From Spongiimicrobium salis (GTDB lineage Bacteria > Bacteroidota > Bacteroidia > Flavobacteriales > Flavobacteriaceae), in contig NZ_JBHEQA010000002.1 in NCBI RefSeq assembly GCF_043678055.1, positions 124,001 to 188,000 of the forward strand: a DNA stretch of 64,000 nt, given 5' to 3'. The position numbers and the translations under genes are program-made. Shown piece after piece: positions 45,581 through 54,071 of the stretch (positions are counted from its first letter, which is position 1; every line of letters begins with the position of its first letter). Under the pieces are notes generated by a model. The model worked only from the letters and a program-made list of their open reading frames with translations. It was not told the origin of the DNA and did not search any database.

Positions 45581-47028
45581 TTTTTAAACAAGCATTGAGC
45601 AATACCCTGATTACCTATTTTGGATTTGGTATTGGAGCTGTTAATCTCCTCTTTTTATATACTAATTTTTTAACCGAAGAGTACTTTGGTCTGGTCACCG
45701 TAATCCTTTCTACCTCGGCAATTTTAATGCCTTTGATCGCTCTGGGCGTGCCCAATGCGCTTATAAAATATTATCCCGGATTTCATGAAGACCGCGAACA
45801 AGATGGTTTCTTGACCTTGATGTTGTTCCTGCCCCTTGTATTGATTGTTCCCATGGGCTTGGCTTCCTATTTTGCCAACACCTTTATAGGCACCTTTTTA
45901 TCGGGCGAAAATCCTATTGTGAAAGATTATGTATGGTATATCTTTCTTATAGGTATTGCCATGGCCTATTTTGAAATATTTTTTGCCTGGTCCAAGATTC
46001 AGATGAAATCGGTTTTCGGAAACTTCATGAAAGAAGTTTTTGTTCGGGTAGGCGTCACGATTTTATTGCTTTCGGTATACCTTAACTATATAGAGGTTCA
46101 TTTTTTCTTAAAGGCTTTAGTAGGGCTGTATATTTTACGTATGCTCATTATGAAATGGTATGCCTATCACTTGAGAATGCCCAAGCTAAGGTTCACTTTT
46201 CCTAAAAATACCAAAGCCATTTTAAATTATAGTGTGCTCATTATTCTAGGGGGTTCCGTAGCCGTGATTCTTTTGGAAGTAGATAAATTTATGATCAATC
46301 AATATATCGCTATAGAAAACGTGGCGTATTACAGTATTGGGGGATACATTGCTACAGTAATAGCGGTACCATCCAGGGCAATGCATCAAATTACCTACCC
46401 TTTAACCGCTAAGCTTCTTACCGAACAAGATAGGGTAGGTCTAAAGGATTTATATCAACGAAGTTCTTTAACGCTCTTTATTGCTTCTGGCCTTGTTCTC
46501 CTTCTTATAATTTTAAATCTCAACGATTTATATAAATTACTACCGGAAACATATAAGGAAGGTTTCTATATCGCCGTATTGATAGGGTTAGCGAAACTGT
46601 ATGATGCCCTTCTGGGAAACAATAATGCAATCTTATATAATTCCGATTATTATAAAACATTACTACTTTTAGGCGTTTTCCTAGCGATCTTTACCATTTT
46701 ATTAAACTTATGGTTGATTCCCAAATACGGACTCAATGGCGCGGCCTGGGCCACCTTTATCGCCATCTGCAGTTATAATACACTTAAAATAGGCTATGTC
46801 CACTTAAAATTTAAGATGCATCCCTTTACTTCGGGCACACTCAAAACCATACTACTTTTACTGTCTGTTGGATTGCCCTTATATATTTTAGAATTTCCAT
46901 TTCACCCTATAATCAATATTGGATTAAAAAGTGCGTTGATCATTTTAATATATGGCATTGTACTATATCGATTTAAGTTTTCTAAGGATGTTTTTGAAGC
47001 CTTATCCAATTTTTTGAAGCGTTTCTAA
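45571..47028 (+). CDS. Polysaccharide flippase (MOP/Wzx family)
   Basis: 485 aa with ~14 membrane helices across its length, opening FKQALSNTLITYFGFGIGAVN as in Wzx-type oligosaccharide flippases. It is expected to move an undecaprenyl-linked glycan across the inner membrane. It overlaps the GT4 by 10 bases. The absence of polymerase, initiating transferase and sugar-nucleotide genes means this is not a full capsule or O-antigen locus. Confidence 0.88.
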   Translation: MGIVFKQALSNTLITYFGFGIGAVNLLFLYTNFLTEEYFGLVTVILSTSAILMPLIALGVPNALIKYYPGFHEDREQDGFLTLMLFLPLVLIVPMGLASYFANTFIGTFLSGENPIVKDYVWYIFLIGIAMAYFEIFFAWSKIQMKSVFGNFMKEVFVRVGVTILLLSVYLNYIEVHFFLKALVGLYILRMLIMKWYAYHLRMPKLRFTFPKNTKAILNYSVLIILGGSVAVILLEVDKFMINQYIAIENVAYYSIGGYIATVIAVPSRAMHQITYPLTAKLLTEQDRVGLKDLYQRSSLTLFIASGLVLLLIILNLNDLYKLLPETYKEGFYIAVLIGLAKLYDALLGNNNAILYNSDYYKTLLLLGVFLAIFTILLNLWLIPKYGLNGAAWATFIAICSYNTLKIGYVHLKFKMHPFTSGTLKTILLLLSVGLPLYILEFPFHPIINIGLKSALIILIYGIVLYRFKFSKDVFEALSNFLKRF

Positions 47029-47104
47029 AGTGTACATCTTTTTTTATTAGATGACTTTTGAACGGATGAAAGGAGCTTTTTTTTGACAAATACCGCTGTA
47101 GTAT

Positions 47105-47866
47105 ATGAAAATAGTAGATCTCTCCAAACCTATTCAATACAATAAGTTTGACCCTTGGTTTATGAAAGTAAAAATAAAGCATAAACCCCACAGAAAAGCA
47201 AAATGGTTGATTAGAGTATTGGGCTTGCCTTTTCGGTTATTTCCCAAAAATTTTGAGGGATGGGCAGATGACACCATACAAAAAATGGGAGTCCACGCCA
47301 CGACCCATATCGATGCTCCTTGGCATTATTCGCCTGTGACAGCGGGGAAGAAATCAAAGACTGTAGATGAAATCCCCTTGGAATGGTGTTATGGCGAGGG
47401 TCTGGTGATTGATATGAAACACAAGTTGGATTTTGACCCGATCACGGTTAGGGATATCGAAACTTTTTTGGAAGAAAACCAATTGATTGTTAAACCCAAT
47501 ATGATTGTGCTTATCCGAACAGGAAGGGATGTATTTAATGGGACCAAAGATTTTCACAAACGTGGCACGGGTATGAGCGCCAAAGCAACGGATTGGTTGA
47601 TTGGGAAAGGAGTTAAAGTAATGGGCATAGATGCTTGGGGATGGGACCTTCCCTTACCGTATATGATGAAAAAAGCCAAAGAAACAAATAATCCTGAATA
47701 CTTTTGGGAAGCTCATCTAGTAGGGAGGGAAAAGGAGTATTGCCATATGGAACAATTGGTCAATTTGGATGCACTCCCATTGCAAGGCTTCAAAATAGCC
47801 GTTTTTCCTTTGAAAATAGTGGGGGCATCTGCAGCGCCTGCCCGAGTGGTTGCACTATTCGATTAA
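47105..47866 (+). CDS. Cyclase-family metal-dependent hydrolase (kynurenine formamidase-like)
   Basis: 253 aa. The metal-binding signature HATTHIDAPWH runs from H64 to H74, with H64, H68, D70 and H74 as ligand candidates, as in bacterial arylformamidase. MGIDAWGWDLP and HMEQLVNLDALP match the rest of the family. It hydrolyses amide or lactone bonds; N-formylkynurenine cannot be confirmed as no other tryptophan-catabolism gene is present. It follows the flippase by 76 bases on the same strand but is functionally unrelated. Confidence 0.85.
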   Translation: MKIVDLSKPIQYNKFDPWFMKVKIKHKPHRKAKWLIRVLGLPFRLFPKNFEGWADDTIQKMGVHATTHIDAPWHYSPVTAGKKSKTVDEIPLEWCYGEGLVIDMKHKLDFDPITVRDIETFLEENQLIVKPNMIVLIRTGRDVFNGTKDFHKRGTGMSAKATDWLIGKGVKVMGIDAWGWDLPLPYMMKKAKETNNPEYFWEAHLVGREKEYCHMEQLVNLDALPLQGFKIAVFPLKIVGASAAPARVVALFD

Positions 47867-47958
47867 ATTCAGTTTCTTGGGCCTTGAAAATTGCCCTAAC
47901 CTATACCCAGTACCCTGTAGTAAGATGTTTATGGGATGATGAAATTTAAAATCAACAG

Positions 47959-50535
47959 ATGAAAAAAATTCTTTTATTAAGTAGCATTATTTTAATCAGT
48001 GCCTGTAAAGAAAATCATTCAGAAGATACATTTTTGGATGAAGGTGTGCCTTTGGAAATGGCTGTTTATAGGGCAAAGCAGCTGTCCGATGTGGTCTATG
48101 ATGTGTTTTTTGATATTCCAGCAGAACGTTCGGCCCCCATAACTGCGGAATTAAAGGTAAAGCTGCAGGTGCACGATTTGAAGAAGCCACTATATCTTGA
48201 TTTTAAAGAAGATACAGAAGGAATACAAGAAGTCGTCGTAAACGATAAAAAAATTCCGATTGACCATCGCAAAGAGCATCTTATTATTTCACCAAAATAT
48301 TTGAGTCTAGGGAATAATATAGTGGAAATAGATTTTATAGCCGGAGAACTATCCTTAAATCGGAATGATGATTATTTATACACCCTTCTTGTTCCGGATC
48401 GTGCGAGAACATTATTTCCATGTTTTGACCAACCGGATATCAAGGCCTATTTTGACCTTACCATTAAAGCTCCCATGTCGTGGGAAGTCGTTAGTGGGGG
48501 AGGGCTATTGCATAAGGAAGCAAAGGAAGGCTTTACGACCCATAAATTTAAGCAAACGGATAAGATGAGTACCTACTTGTTTTCCTTTGCTGCTGGTAAA
48601 TTTGATAGGGCTTCCCATGAAGAAAATAATTTTGCTATGGAGTTGTTTTATCGTGAGACCAATCCTGATAAAATACAAAGGAGCACGAAGGAAATATTTG
48701 ATCTTCATCAAAGATCTGTAGCCTTTTTATCGGATTATACGAGACAGGAATTTCCCTTTCAAAAATTGGATTTTGCCACAATACCTGGTTTTCAATATGG
48801 GGGCATGGAACATACGGGGGCAATACAATATCGCGAATCCTCTCTTTTTTTAGACCAAACGGCAACCCAGAGCAGGGAAATTGGTAGAGCAAAACTTATT
48901 GCCCATGAGGTATCCCATATGTGGTTTGGCAACTTGGTCACCATGAAATGGTTTAATGACGTTTGGATGAAAGAGGTTTTTGCCAATCTTATGGCCGATA
49001 AAATCATAAATCCGGCTTTTCCAGAGGTAAATCATGATCTACAGTTTATCACTGCACATTACCCCAGAGCTTATGGTGTAGATCGAACAAAGGGAGCTAA
49101 TGCAATGCGACAAAACCTTGATAACCTCAACAATGCAGGCTCGTTATATGGGAGTATTATTTACAACAAAGCCCCCATCATGATGCGCCAACTGGAAACA
49201 CTCTTAGGAAGTGAGAATTTTAGAAATGGTTTGGCCGAATATATTAAAGCATATGCCAATGGGAATGCGGAATGGCCCGATTTGATTGAAATCTTGGATT
49301 CTAAGACAAGTATTGATTTACAGAAGTGGAGCAATGTTTGGGTAAATGCCCCTGGCCGCCCACGTATAGAGTCCACAGTTTTGTATGATGACAATAAGCG
49401 TATTACATCTTTTAAAATTGCGCAAAATGCGGAAGACGGTTCTGACAAAATATGGCCTCAAGTCTTTGAAATTGCCTTGATATACCCCGACTCCATTCAT
49501 ACTATTCCCGTAGAACTTTTAGATAGGGAGATTGGGCTTATGAACGCAAATGGAATGCCAAAGCCCAAAGCCATACTCTATAATTCCGATGGCCTAGGTT
49601 ATGGCATTTTCCCCACGAGCGAAGCTGTTTTTTCTGAGATAGTACATTTAGAAGATGAAGCGGCTAGGGGGTATGCATATATTAATCTTTATGAGAATAT
49701 CTTAAATGGTACACTTTCTCCTGAGCAAGGTCTAACACTGCTTAGTACTGGACTACAAGTAGAATCCAACGAGCTAATTTTAAGTAGAATTACGGCATAT
49801 ACTCGAAGTCTGTTTTGGAAATACCTGAATGCAGATGAAAGGGAAAAACAACAAGGGGCTATTGAAATGGCGGTAATGGAACGCTTACTAGGAAAAGAAA
49901 CCCCAAGAATTAAAAAGACATTGTTTCAATTGTTTACGGCCATTGCATATTCAGCAAAAGGAATGGATACCCTGTATAGCCTATGGAAGAAAGAACTTGT
50001 TTTGCCCGATTTAAATTTGAGCGAGGACGATTATACCAATATTGCCATGCAATTGGCCGTATATGGGCATCCGGAAAATGAGGCGATTTTGGAGAAAGAA
50101 TATAGCACCATTAAAAATCCGGATAAACAAAAACGCTTTGAGTTTTTAAAACCTGCACTGTCATTGGATCCTGTCACGAGAGCTACTTTTTTTGAATCTT
50201 TTAGAAAAGCAGGACAACGGGAAAAAGAAAATTGGGTATTGGCTGCTGCAAGTTATATGCATCACCCCTTACGTCAAGGAGATGCCATTAAAAACTTAGG
50301 ATTAAGTTTGGAAATTTTGGAAGAGATTCAACGCACTGGGGACATTTTTTTTCCCAAGTCATGGTTGGACAATACCATTGGCTTGTATACCTCAAAAACA
50401 GCTTTTCGGATGCGGGAAACCTTCTTGGAGCAGCATCCTGATCTTAATCCTCAACTCAGAATGAAATTGTTGCAGGCCACAGATGATTTGGACCGGGCTC
50501 AGCGGTTGATAAAAAAAACAGACCCAGATTTGTAA
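47959..50535 (+). CDS. M1-family aminopeptidase lipoprotein
   Basis: 858 aa. Lipoprotein signal MKKILLLSSIILISAC, so it is anchored to a membrane. Catalytic zinc site HEVSH (H316, E317, H320) with the third ligand E339, 18 residues later. The exopeptidase motif normally written GAMEN is GGMEH here (281-285): the functionally important E284 is kept but Asn is His. A tyrosine equivalent (IIYNKAP) is present. The ERAP1-like C-terminal helical domain fills the last ~350 residues. It should release N-terminal amino acids from peptides at the envelope. Confidence 0.92.
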   Translation: MKKILLLSSIILISACKENHSEDTFLDEGVPLEMAVYRAKQLSDVVYDVFFDIPAERSAPITAELKVKLQVHDLKKPLYLDFKEDTEGIQEVVVNDKKIPIDHRKEHLIISPKYLSLGNNIVEIDFIAGELSLNRNDDYLYTLLVPDRARTLFPCFDQPDIKAYFDLTIKAPMSWEVVSGGGLLHKEAKEGFTTHKFKQTDKMSTYLFSFAAGKFDRASHEENNFAMELFYRETNPDKIQRSTKEIFDLHQRSVAFLSDYTRQEFPFQKLDFATIPGFQYGGMEHTGAIQYRESSLFLDQTATQSREIGRAKLIAHEVSHMWFGNLVTMKWFNDVWMKEVFANLMADKIINPAFPEVNHDLQFITAHYPRAYGVDRTKGANAMRQNLDNLNNAGSLYGSIIYNKAPIMMRQLETLLGSENFRNGLAEYIKAYANGNAEWPDLIEILDSKTSIDLQKWSNVWVNAPGRPRIESTVLYDDNKRITSFKIAQNAEDGSDKIWPQVFEIALIYPDSIHTIPVELLDREIGLMNANGMPKPKAILYNSDGLGYGIFPTSEAVFSEIVHLEDEAARGYAYINLYENILNGTLSPEQGLTLLSTGLQVESNELILSRITAYTRSLFWKYLNADEREKQQGAIEMAVMERLLGKETPRIKKTLFQLFTAIAYSAKGMDTLYSLWKKELVLPDLNLSEDDYTNIAMQLAVYGHPENEAILEKEYSTIKNPDKQKRFEFLKPALSLDPVTRATFFESFRKAGQREKENWVLAAASYMHHPLRQGDAIKNLGLSLEILEEIQRTGDIFFPKSWLDNTIGLYTSKTAFRMRETFLEQHPDLNPQLRMKLLQATDDLDRAQRLIKKTDPDL

Positions 50536-50536
50536 T

Positions 50537-50574
50537 TAAAAAAAGCCCTGCAGGAATAAATTCACTACAGGGCT
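50537..50574 (-). terminator. Terminator of the Arg/Ser-rich protein gene
   Basis: Read on the minus strand: AGCCCTGTAG / CTGCAGGGCT stem followed by TTTTTTT. The T run is on the minus side only, so it serves the gene at 50603-51841 rather than the M1 gene. Confidence 0.88.
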
Positions 50575-50602
50575 AAACAACTAACCAACCTAAAAACTAT
50601 CT

Positions 50603-51841
50603 TTATTGCCGTCTCGTACTTCTACTACTACGGGCTTTACTTCTTGTATTTCTTGAAGGAGCTTTTGTAACACTCCTTTTAGAGGAAGTGCTTCGTGATG
50701 CAACACTTCTTTTATTATTGGAACTTCTACTTTTAGAAGTTACGCTTCTTGTCTTATTATTAGAACTCCTACTGCTTGATCTTACCGTTGCATTTCTTCT
50801 TTGAGGACTTCTATTCGTACTTACGGAATTTTGACGACCCCGGTTTTGTGATCTTGTTGCCACGCTATTATTAGATCTAGAACTTCTATTCCCGTTGGCA
50901 GCTATTGGCCTCCTATTCGTAGTAGATCTAGTAGTCGTAGATCGGGTTGTGGTCTTGGTACGTGTTACAGTACTATTGTTTCGCTGTGCAACCGACCTTC
51001 CTCTTGTATTACGAGCTACAGTTCTGTTTCCTCTGGCAACATCACTTCTTCTGGAAACTGTTCTATTGCTTCGTACCGCATCACCTCTTCTGGTAACTGT
51101 GCTATTGTTTCTAGCCCTAGTATTACTACGTCTACCATTTTCACGTACGGCTACTCTTCTGTCATTTCTATAAATTTTAGATCTTCTGTTATATCTATTG
51201 TAATCGTAATGACGTCCTACTGTGGCATATGCTCGCCTTGTATTATATCTATAAGGTCTATAGTATGTATATCGAACAGGGTTGTAATATCTTCTATATG
51301 GTGTTGAATACACATAGCAAAACCCTAAAGCTGGTCTTACAAAATAATTGTGGTACGTATTGAACACATATCTTCTATTAAATCTGTTGATATACCCTCT
51401 GTGGTATCTATAATCTCCTCTTCGGTTGTAGTATACATACAATCCACCTACTTGGGAAACTCTACCATTATAATAATTGATGTTTACATCGCCTATTTGG
51501 TTTACACGCCCATAGTAGTCATAGTATACGGGAACGTTTTCTATTTGAATTACCGCACCATAATCATCATATTGTACATAGGCATCATAGTTATATCCAG
51601 AATTGTAGGAGATACTTGTTCGGCCTAAATTAATATGGGCATTCACACCTGTTGTTCTATCAATGTAAAAATCGAACTCTCCATCTTTATAAACTGAAAA
51701 CGTAATGCCATTTTCAACAAAAATAAAAGAGTTGTTGTAGTTATAAGCATTGCGTGTTGCAACCTTATCTTCTAGTGTAGCGGCCATGGTAGCACTGCTA
51801 CCAAAAATCAACGCTGTAAAAAGGAGTACTAAATTTCTCAT
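50603..51841 (-). CDS. Secreted Tyr-rich / Arg-Ser-rich low-complexity protein
   Basis: 412 aa. Signal peptide 1-20 (...ATMAA). Residues ~30-140 are beta-rich with repeated Y/N/D strands (RTSISYNSGYNYDAYVQYDD, then VYYDYYGRVNQIGD). Residues ~145-230 are dominated by Tyr and Arg (YRRYYNPVRYTYYRPYRY). Residues ~235-412 are almost only R, S, N, T, K and A, in irregular RSNNK- or VARRS-like units. Acidic residues are nearly absent there, so the mature protein is extremely basic. I do not recognise a family for the whole. A structural or nucleic-acid/polyanion-binding role at the surface is suggested only by composition. Confidence 0.75.
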   Translation of the reverse strand: MRNLVLLFTALIFGSSATMAATLEDKVATRNAYNYNNSFIFVENGITFSVYKDGEFDFYIDRTTGVNAHINLGRTSISYNSGYNYDAYVQYDDYGAVIQIENVPVYYDYYGRVNQIGDVNINYYNGRVSQVGGLYVYYNRRGDYRYHRGYINRFNRRYVFNTYHNYFVRPALGFCYVYSTPYRRYYNPVRYTYYRPYRYNTRRAYATVGRHYDYNRYNRRSKIYRNDRRVAVRENGRRSNTRARNNSTVTRRGDAVRSNRTVSRRSDVARGNRTVARNTRGRSVAQRNNSTVTRTKTTTRSTTTRSTTNRRPIAANGNRSSRSNNSVATRSQNRGRQNSVSTNRSPQRRNATVRSSSRSSNNKTRSVTSKSRSSNNKRSVASRSTSSKRSVTKAPSRNTRSKARSSRSTRRQ

Positions 51842-51980
51842 AGTATAAGGTTTTAAATTTCTGAATGTAACTATTCACATTCGATTAGTATATACCAAAC
51901 AGCGTGCCAAAAAATAGATAAATTATTTAATTACCTGTAAATCATATAGTTAAAAAAATAAATAAAAGCTTTAAAATGAA

Positions 51981-52015
51981 AAAAGGCGATACAAAAATTT
52001 TTATATCGCCTTTTT
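51981..52015 (-). terminator. Terminator of the PQQ-like propeller gene
   Basis: AAAAAGGCGATA / TATCGCCTTTTT inverted repeat with A and T runs, immediately after the minus-strand stop at 52032. It would work in both directions. Confidence 0.9.
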
Positions 52016-52031
52016 CCTGAATTAAAATTGC

Positions 52032-53930
52032 TTATTTGTAATCAAAAATATGCAATTCCTTACCTTTTGTATATAATACTCTTTTTTCTACTTCATCTAC
52101 GTGATAATTAGGTTTGTTGTCCAAGAAAGTAAATTTATCCATTTCCTCTCCAGAATCCTTACTTACTTGTGATAAGTATTTTGTGCCTTCTCCATTTTTG
52201 GTGAAATAAAAAGCGTAATCTTTGGTTTCTCCAAAGGCATTTAAGCGATTTGGGTTGTACAATGCTTCAGATGCCATTTGACCATAATATCCTGCCGCAT
52301 GTTGATTTACTCCCTTTTTGGCTTGCTTAAATCCTCCTGTACCTGGGGTATGTACCCCTGTAATGGACTCCGCTACTCCGGAAGTGGCACCAACTCCGGC
52401 ATTGTATACTCCGGAAACTTGATAAGCCGCTCCAGCCACGGACCCAACCGCAGAAAGGGTATTTAGCCATTTTCTTCCAGATTCTCCCGGTTGCGGGAAA
52501 TATTGTGTCTTAGATACCTTGCCATCTTTATCTACAATGGCAAACTCCCAAGGGCTGCTCAGGAAGTAATTTCCATTTCGAACTTCCATTAAATTGAAAT
52601 CTTTGGCCTTCTTTAAGGATAATTTTTGTTTGGTCTCTTTGCCCATGCCTCTATCCGGATTCAGAACATATAAACTCTTACCATCTAAAACAATAAGGTT
52701 TTTAGTATCTCCATCATAGGCAATCTTAGTATCCTCATCCGCTCCAAATTTCCAGATAGGCTTTTTTACGCCATCTTTATAATAGGCTATTCTGTAACTG
52801 GTAGCAATAATTGCTCCTTCATTATATTCAAAAGAGTCGTAAAGATCGTCCTCACCAACTTCGCTCAGGAATTCGTTGCCGTTGAACTGTGCCTTTTTCC
52901 AAAGCTTCTTTCCTTTTTCATCCAGCAACATTTTTCGGGCGCCATAATAAACCATATATCCTTCTGCGTCTTTTTCGATGTCTACAATTCTTCGTTTTTC
53001 AAAATCTTTTTTCCATAAAGACTCTCCCGAAGCATAATCATATACATTGCCACCTTTTTCATGTTGAATGAACATCTTGCCATCTACTTCTTGGGTGAAC
53101 ATAAAACCTTTTTCCAATTTAATGGGCTTTTTCCAAAGTTTACTGCCATCTGCTGCACTATAGGCATATACTTTTTCACCAAGCGCTGTTAGTTTGTTCA
53201 AATTAGCTGTTAAGGCTGCTCCCATCATAGATCCCAATCCGCCACCTGCGGCTTCTACGAAATAAAAGGTAGACTGATCTGGATTTTGATAAATGGCCCC
53301 TGATTTTTGCTTTTCATTGAGCACCACATCGCCAGAAGCTCCATTTAGAATTAAAATATTACTTCCAAGTGTAAAGGCGATTGCATTGTTTTGACCTACG
53401 CTAATGTTATCTACCGTTCCTTTTTTGGCAATGGAGATTTCTTTTTCCCATTTCACGGAGTTGGAGGATAATTCTACAAGAAATATCTTGTTCTTAGACT
53501 TGTCGTCTGTTTTACATTGAATTAAGTACGATTGCAGTTCGGGAACCATACTAAAGGATTTAATACTTTTATAGTTGTTTTCCTTATCCAATAGTATTTT
53601 TCCATCCCTAGTATCGATCAACATATCGGCAACAATGATATAAGGAGAGAAAGGCACCATTTCATAATTGGACTCATCACTTTGGAGAATACCTCCCAAT
53701 GCAGAGAAACGATCACCGGTTACTTCCCATATCTTGGTTCCTTTTTCAGCATCAATCCCTGCCACGGTTTTCTCGGTCAATACGATCGGTACAGCTGAAT
53801 ATTCATGAAAGAATAGATCTTCGACTTTATAATCGAATCCTAATTTTTTGTCGGCTTCTCGCTGCGAAAAACCCTGAAAGCATGTAAAGCACAATAGTGC
53901 CCACGCCAATGGTTTCATTCTTTTGTTCAT
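52032..53930 (-). CDS. PQQ-binding-like beta-propeller repeat protein
   Basis: 632 aa (a start at 53918, MKPLAWALLCFT, is equally plausible). Signal peptide ...FQGFSQ. Most of the protein consists of outer-strand/loop repeats of the quinoprotein type: AEKGTKIWEV, SNSVKWEKEI, DGSKLWKKPIKL, SGESLWKKDF and GKKLWKKAQ, each with the tryptophan that docks blades. The residues required to bind PQQ itself are not obvious, so it is likely a scaffold or binding propeller. A glycine/alanine-rich insertion lies around ~490-540 (SAVGSVAGAAYQVSGVYNAG). Extracytoplasmic, monocistronic. Confidence 0.82.
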   Translation of the reverse strand: MNKRMKPLAWALLCFTCFQGFSQREADKKLGFDYKVEDLFFHEYSAVPIVLTEKTVAGIDAEKGTKIWEVTGDRFSALGGILQSDESNYEMVPFSPYIIVADMLIDTRDGKILLDKENNYKSIKSFSMVPELQSYLIQCKTDDKSKNKIFLVELSSNSVKWEKEISIAKKGTVDNISVGQNNAIAFTLGSNILILNGASGDVVLNEKQKSGAIYQNPDQSTFYFVEAAGGGLGSMMGAALTANLNKLTALGEKVYAYSAADGSKLWKKPIKLEKGFMFTQEVDGKMFIQHEKGGNVYDYASGESLWKKDFEKRRIVDIEKDAEGYMVYYGARKMLLDEKGKKLWKKAQFNGNEFLSEVGEDDLYDSFEYNEGAIIATSYRIAYYKDGVKKPIWKFGADEDTKIAYDGDTKNLIVLDGKSLYVLNPDRGMGKETKQKLSLKKAKDFNLMEVRNGNYFLSSPWEFAIVDKDGKVSKTQYFPQPGESGRKWLNTLSAVGSVAGAAYQVSGVYNAGVGATSGVAESITGVHTPGTGGFKQAKKGVNQHAAGYYGQMASEALYNPNRLNAFGETKDYAFYFTKNGEGTKYLSQVSKDSGEEMDKFTFLDNKPNYHVDEVEKRVLYTKGKELHIFDYK

Positions 53931-54071
53931 CTTAAAAATTGGTTTAAATATTTGGGGTTAATTGATTATAACGGCTAAAAACAATGCGTCATTGGGCATT
54001 GAACATAGAAAATAACGTACAAGCTCCATTTTTAGTATGGCGACGGAAAAAAAGAAAAAAGCGAAGAAAAA

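Noticed and set aside
47959..50535. Inactive (pseudo) M1 peptidase because of the GGMEH change
   Set aside because: HExxH, the third ligand E339, E284 and the tyrosine segment are all retained.
50895..51173. Plus-strand ORF opposite the Arg/Ser-rich gene
   Set aside because: A hydrophobic Leu/Val-rich shadow produced by the complementary strand of repeated Arg/Ser codons.
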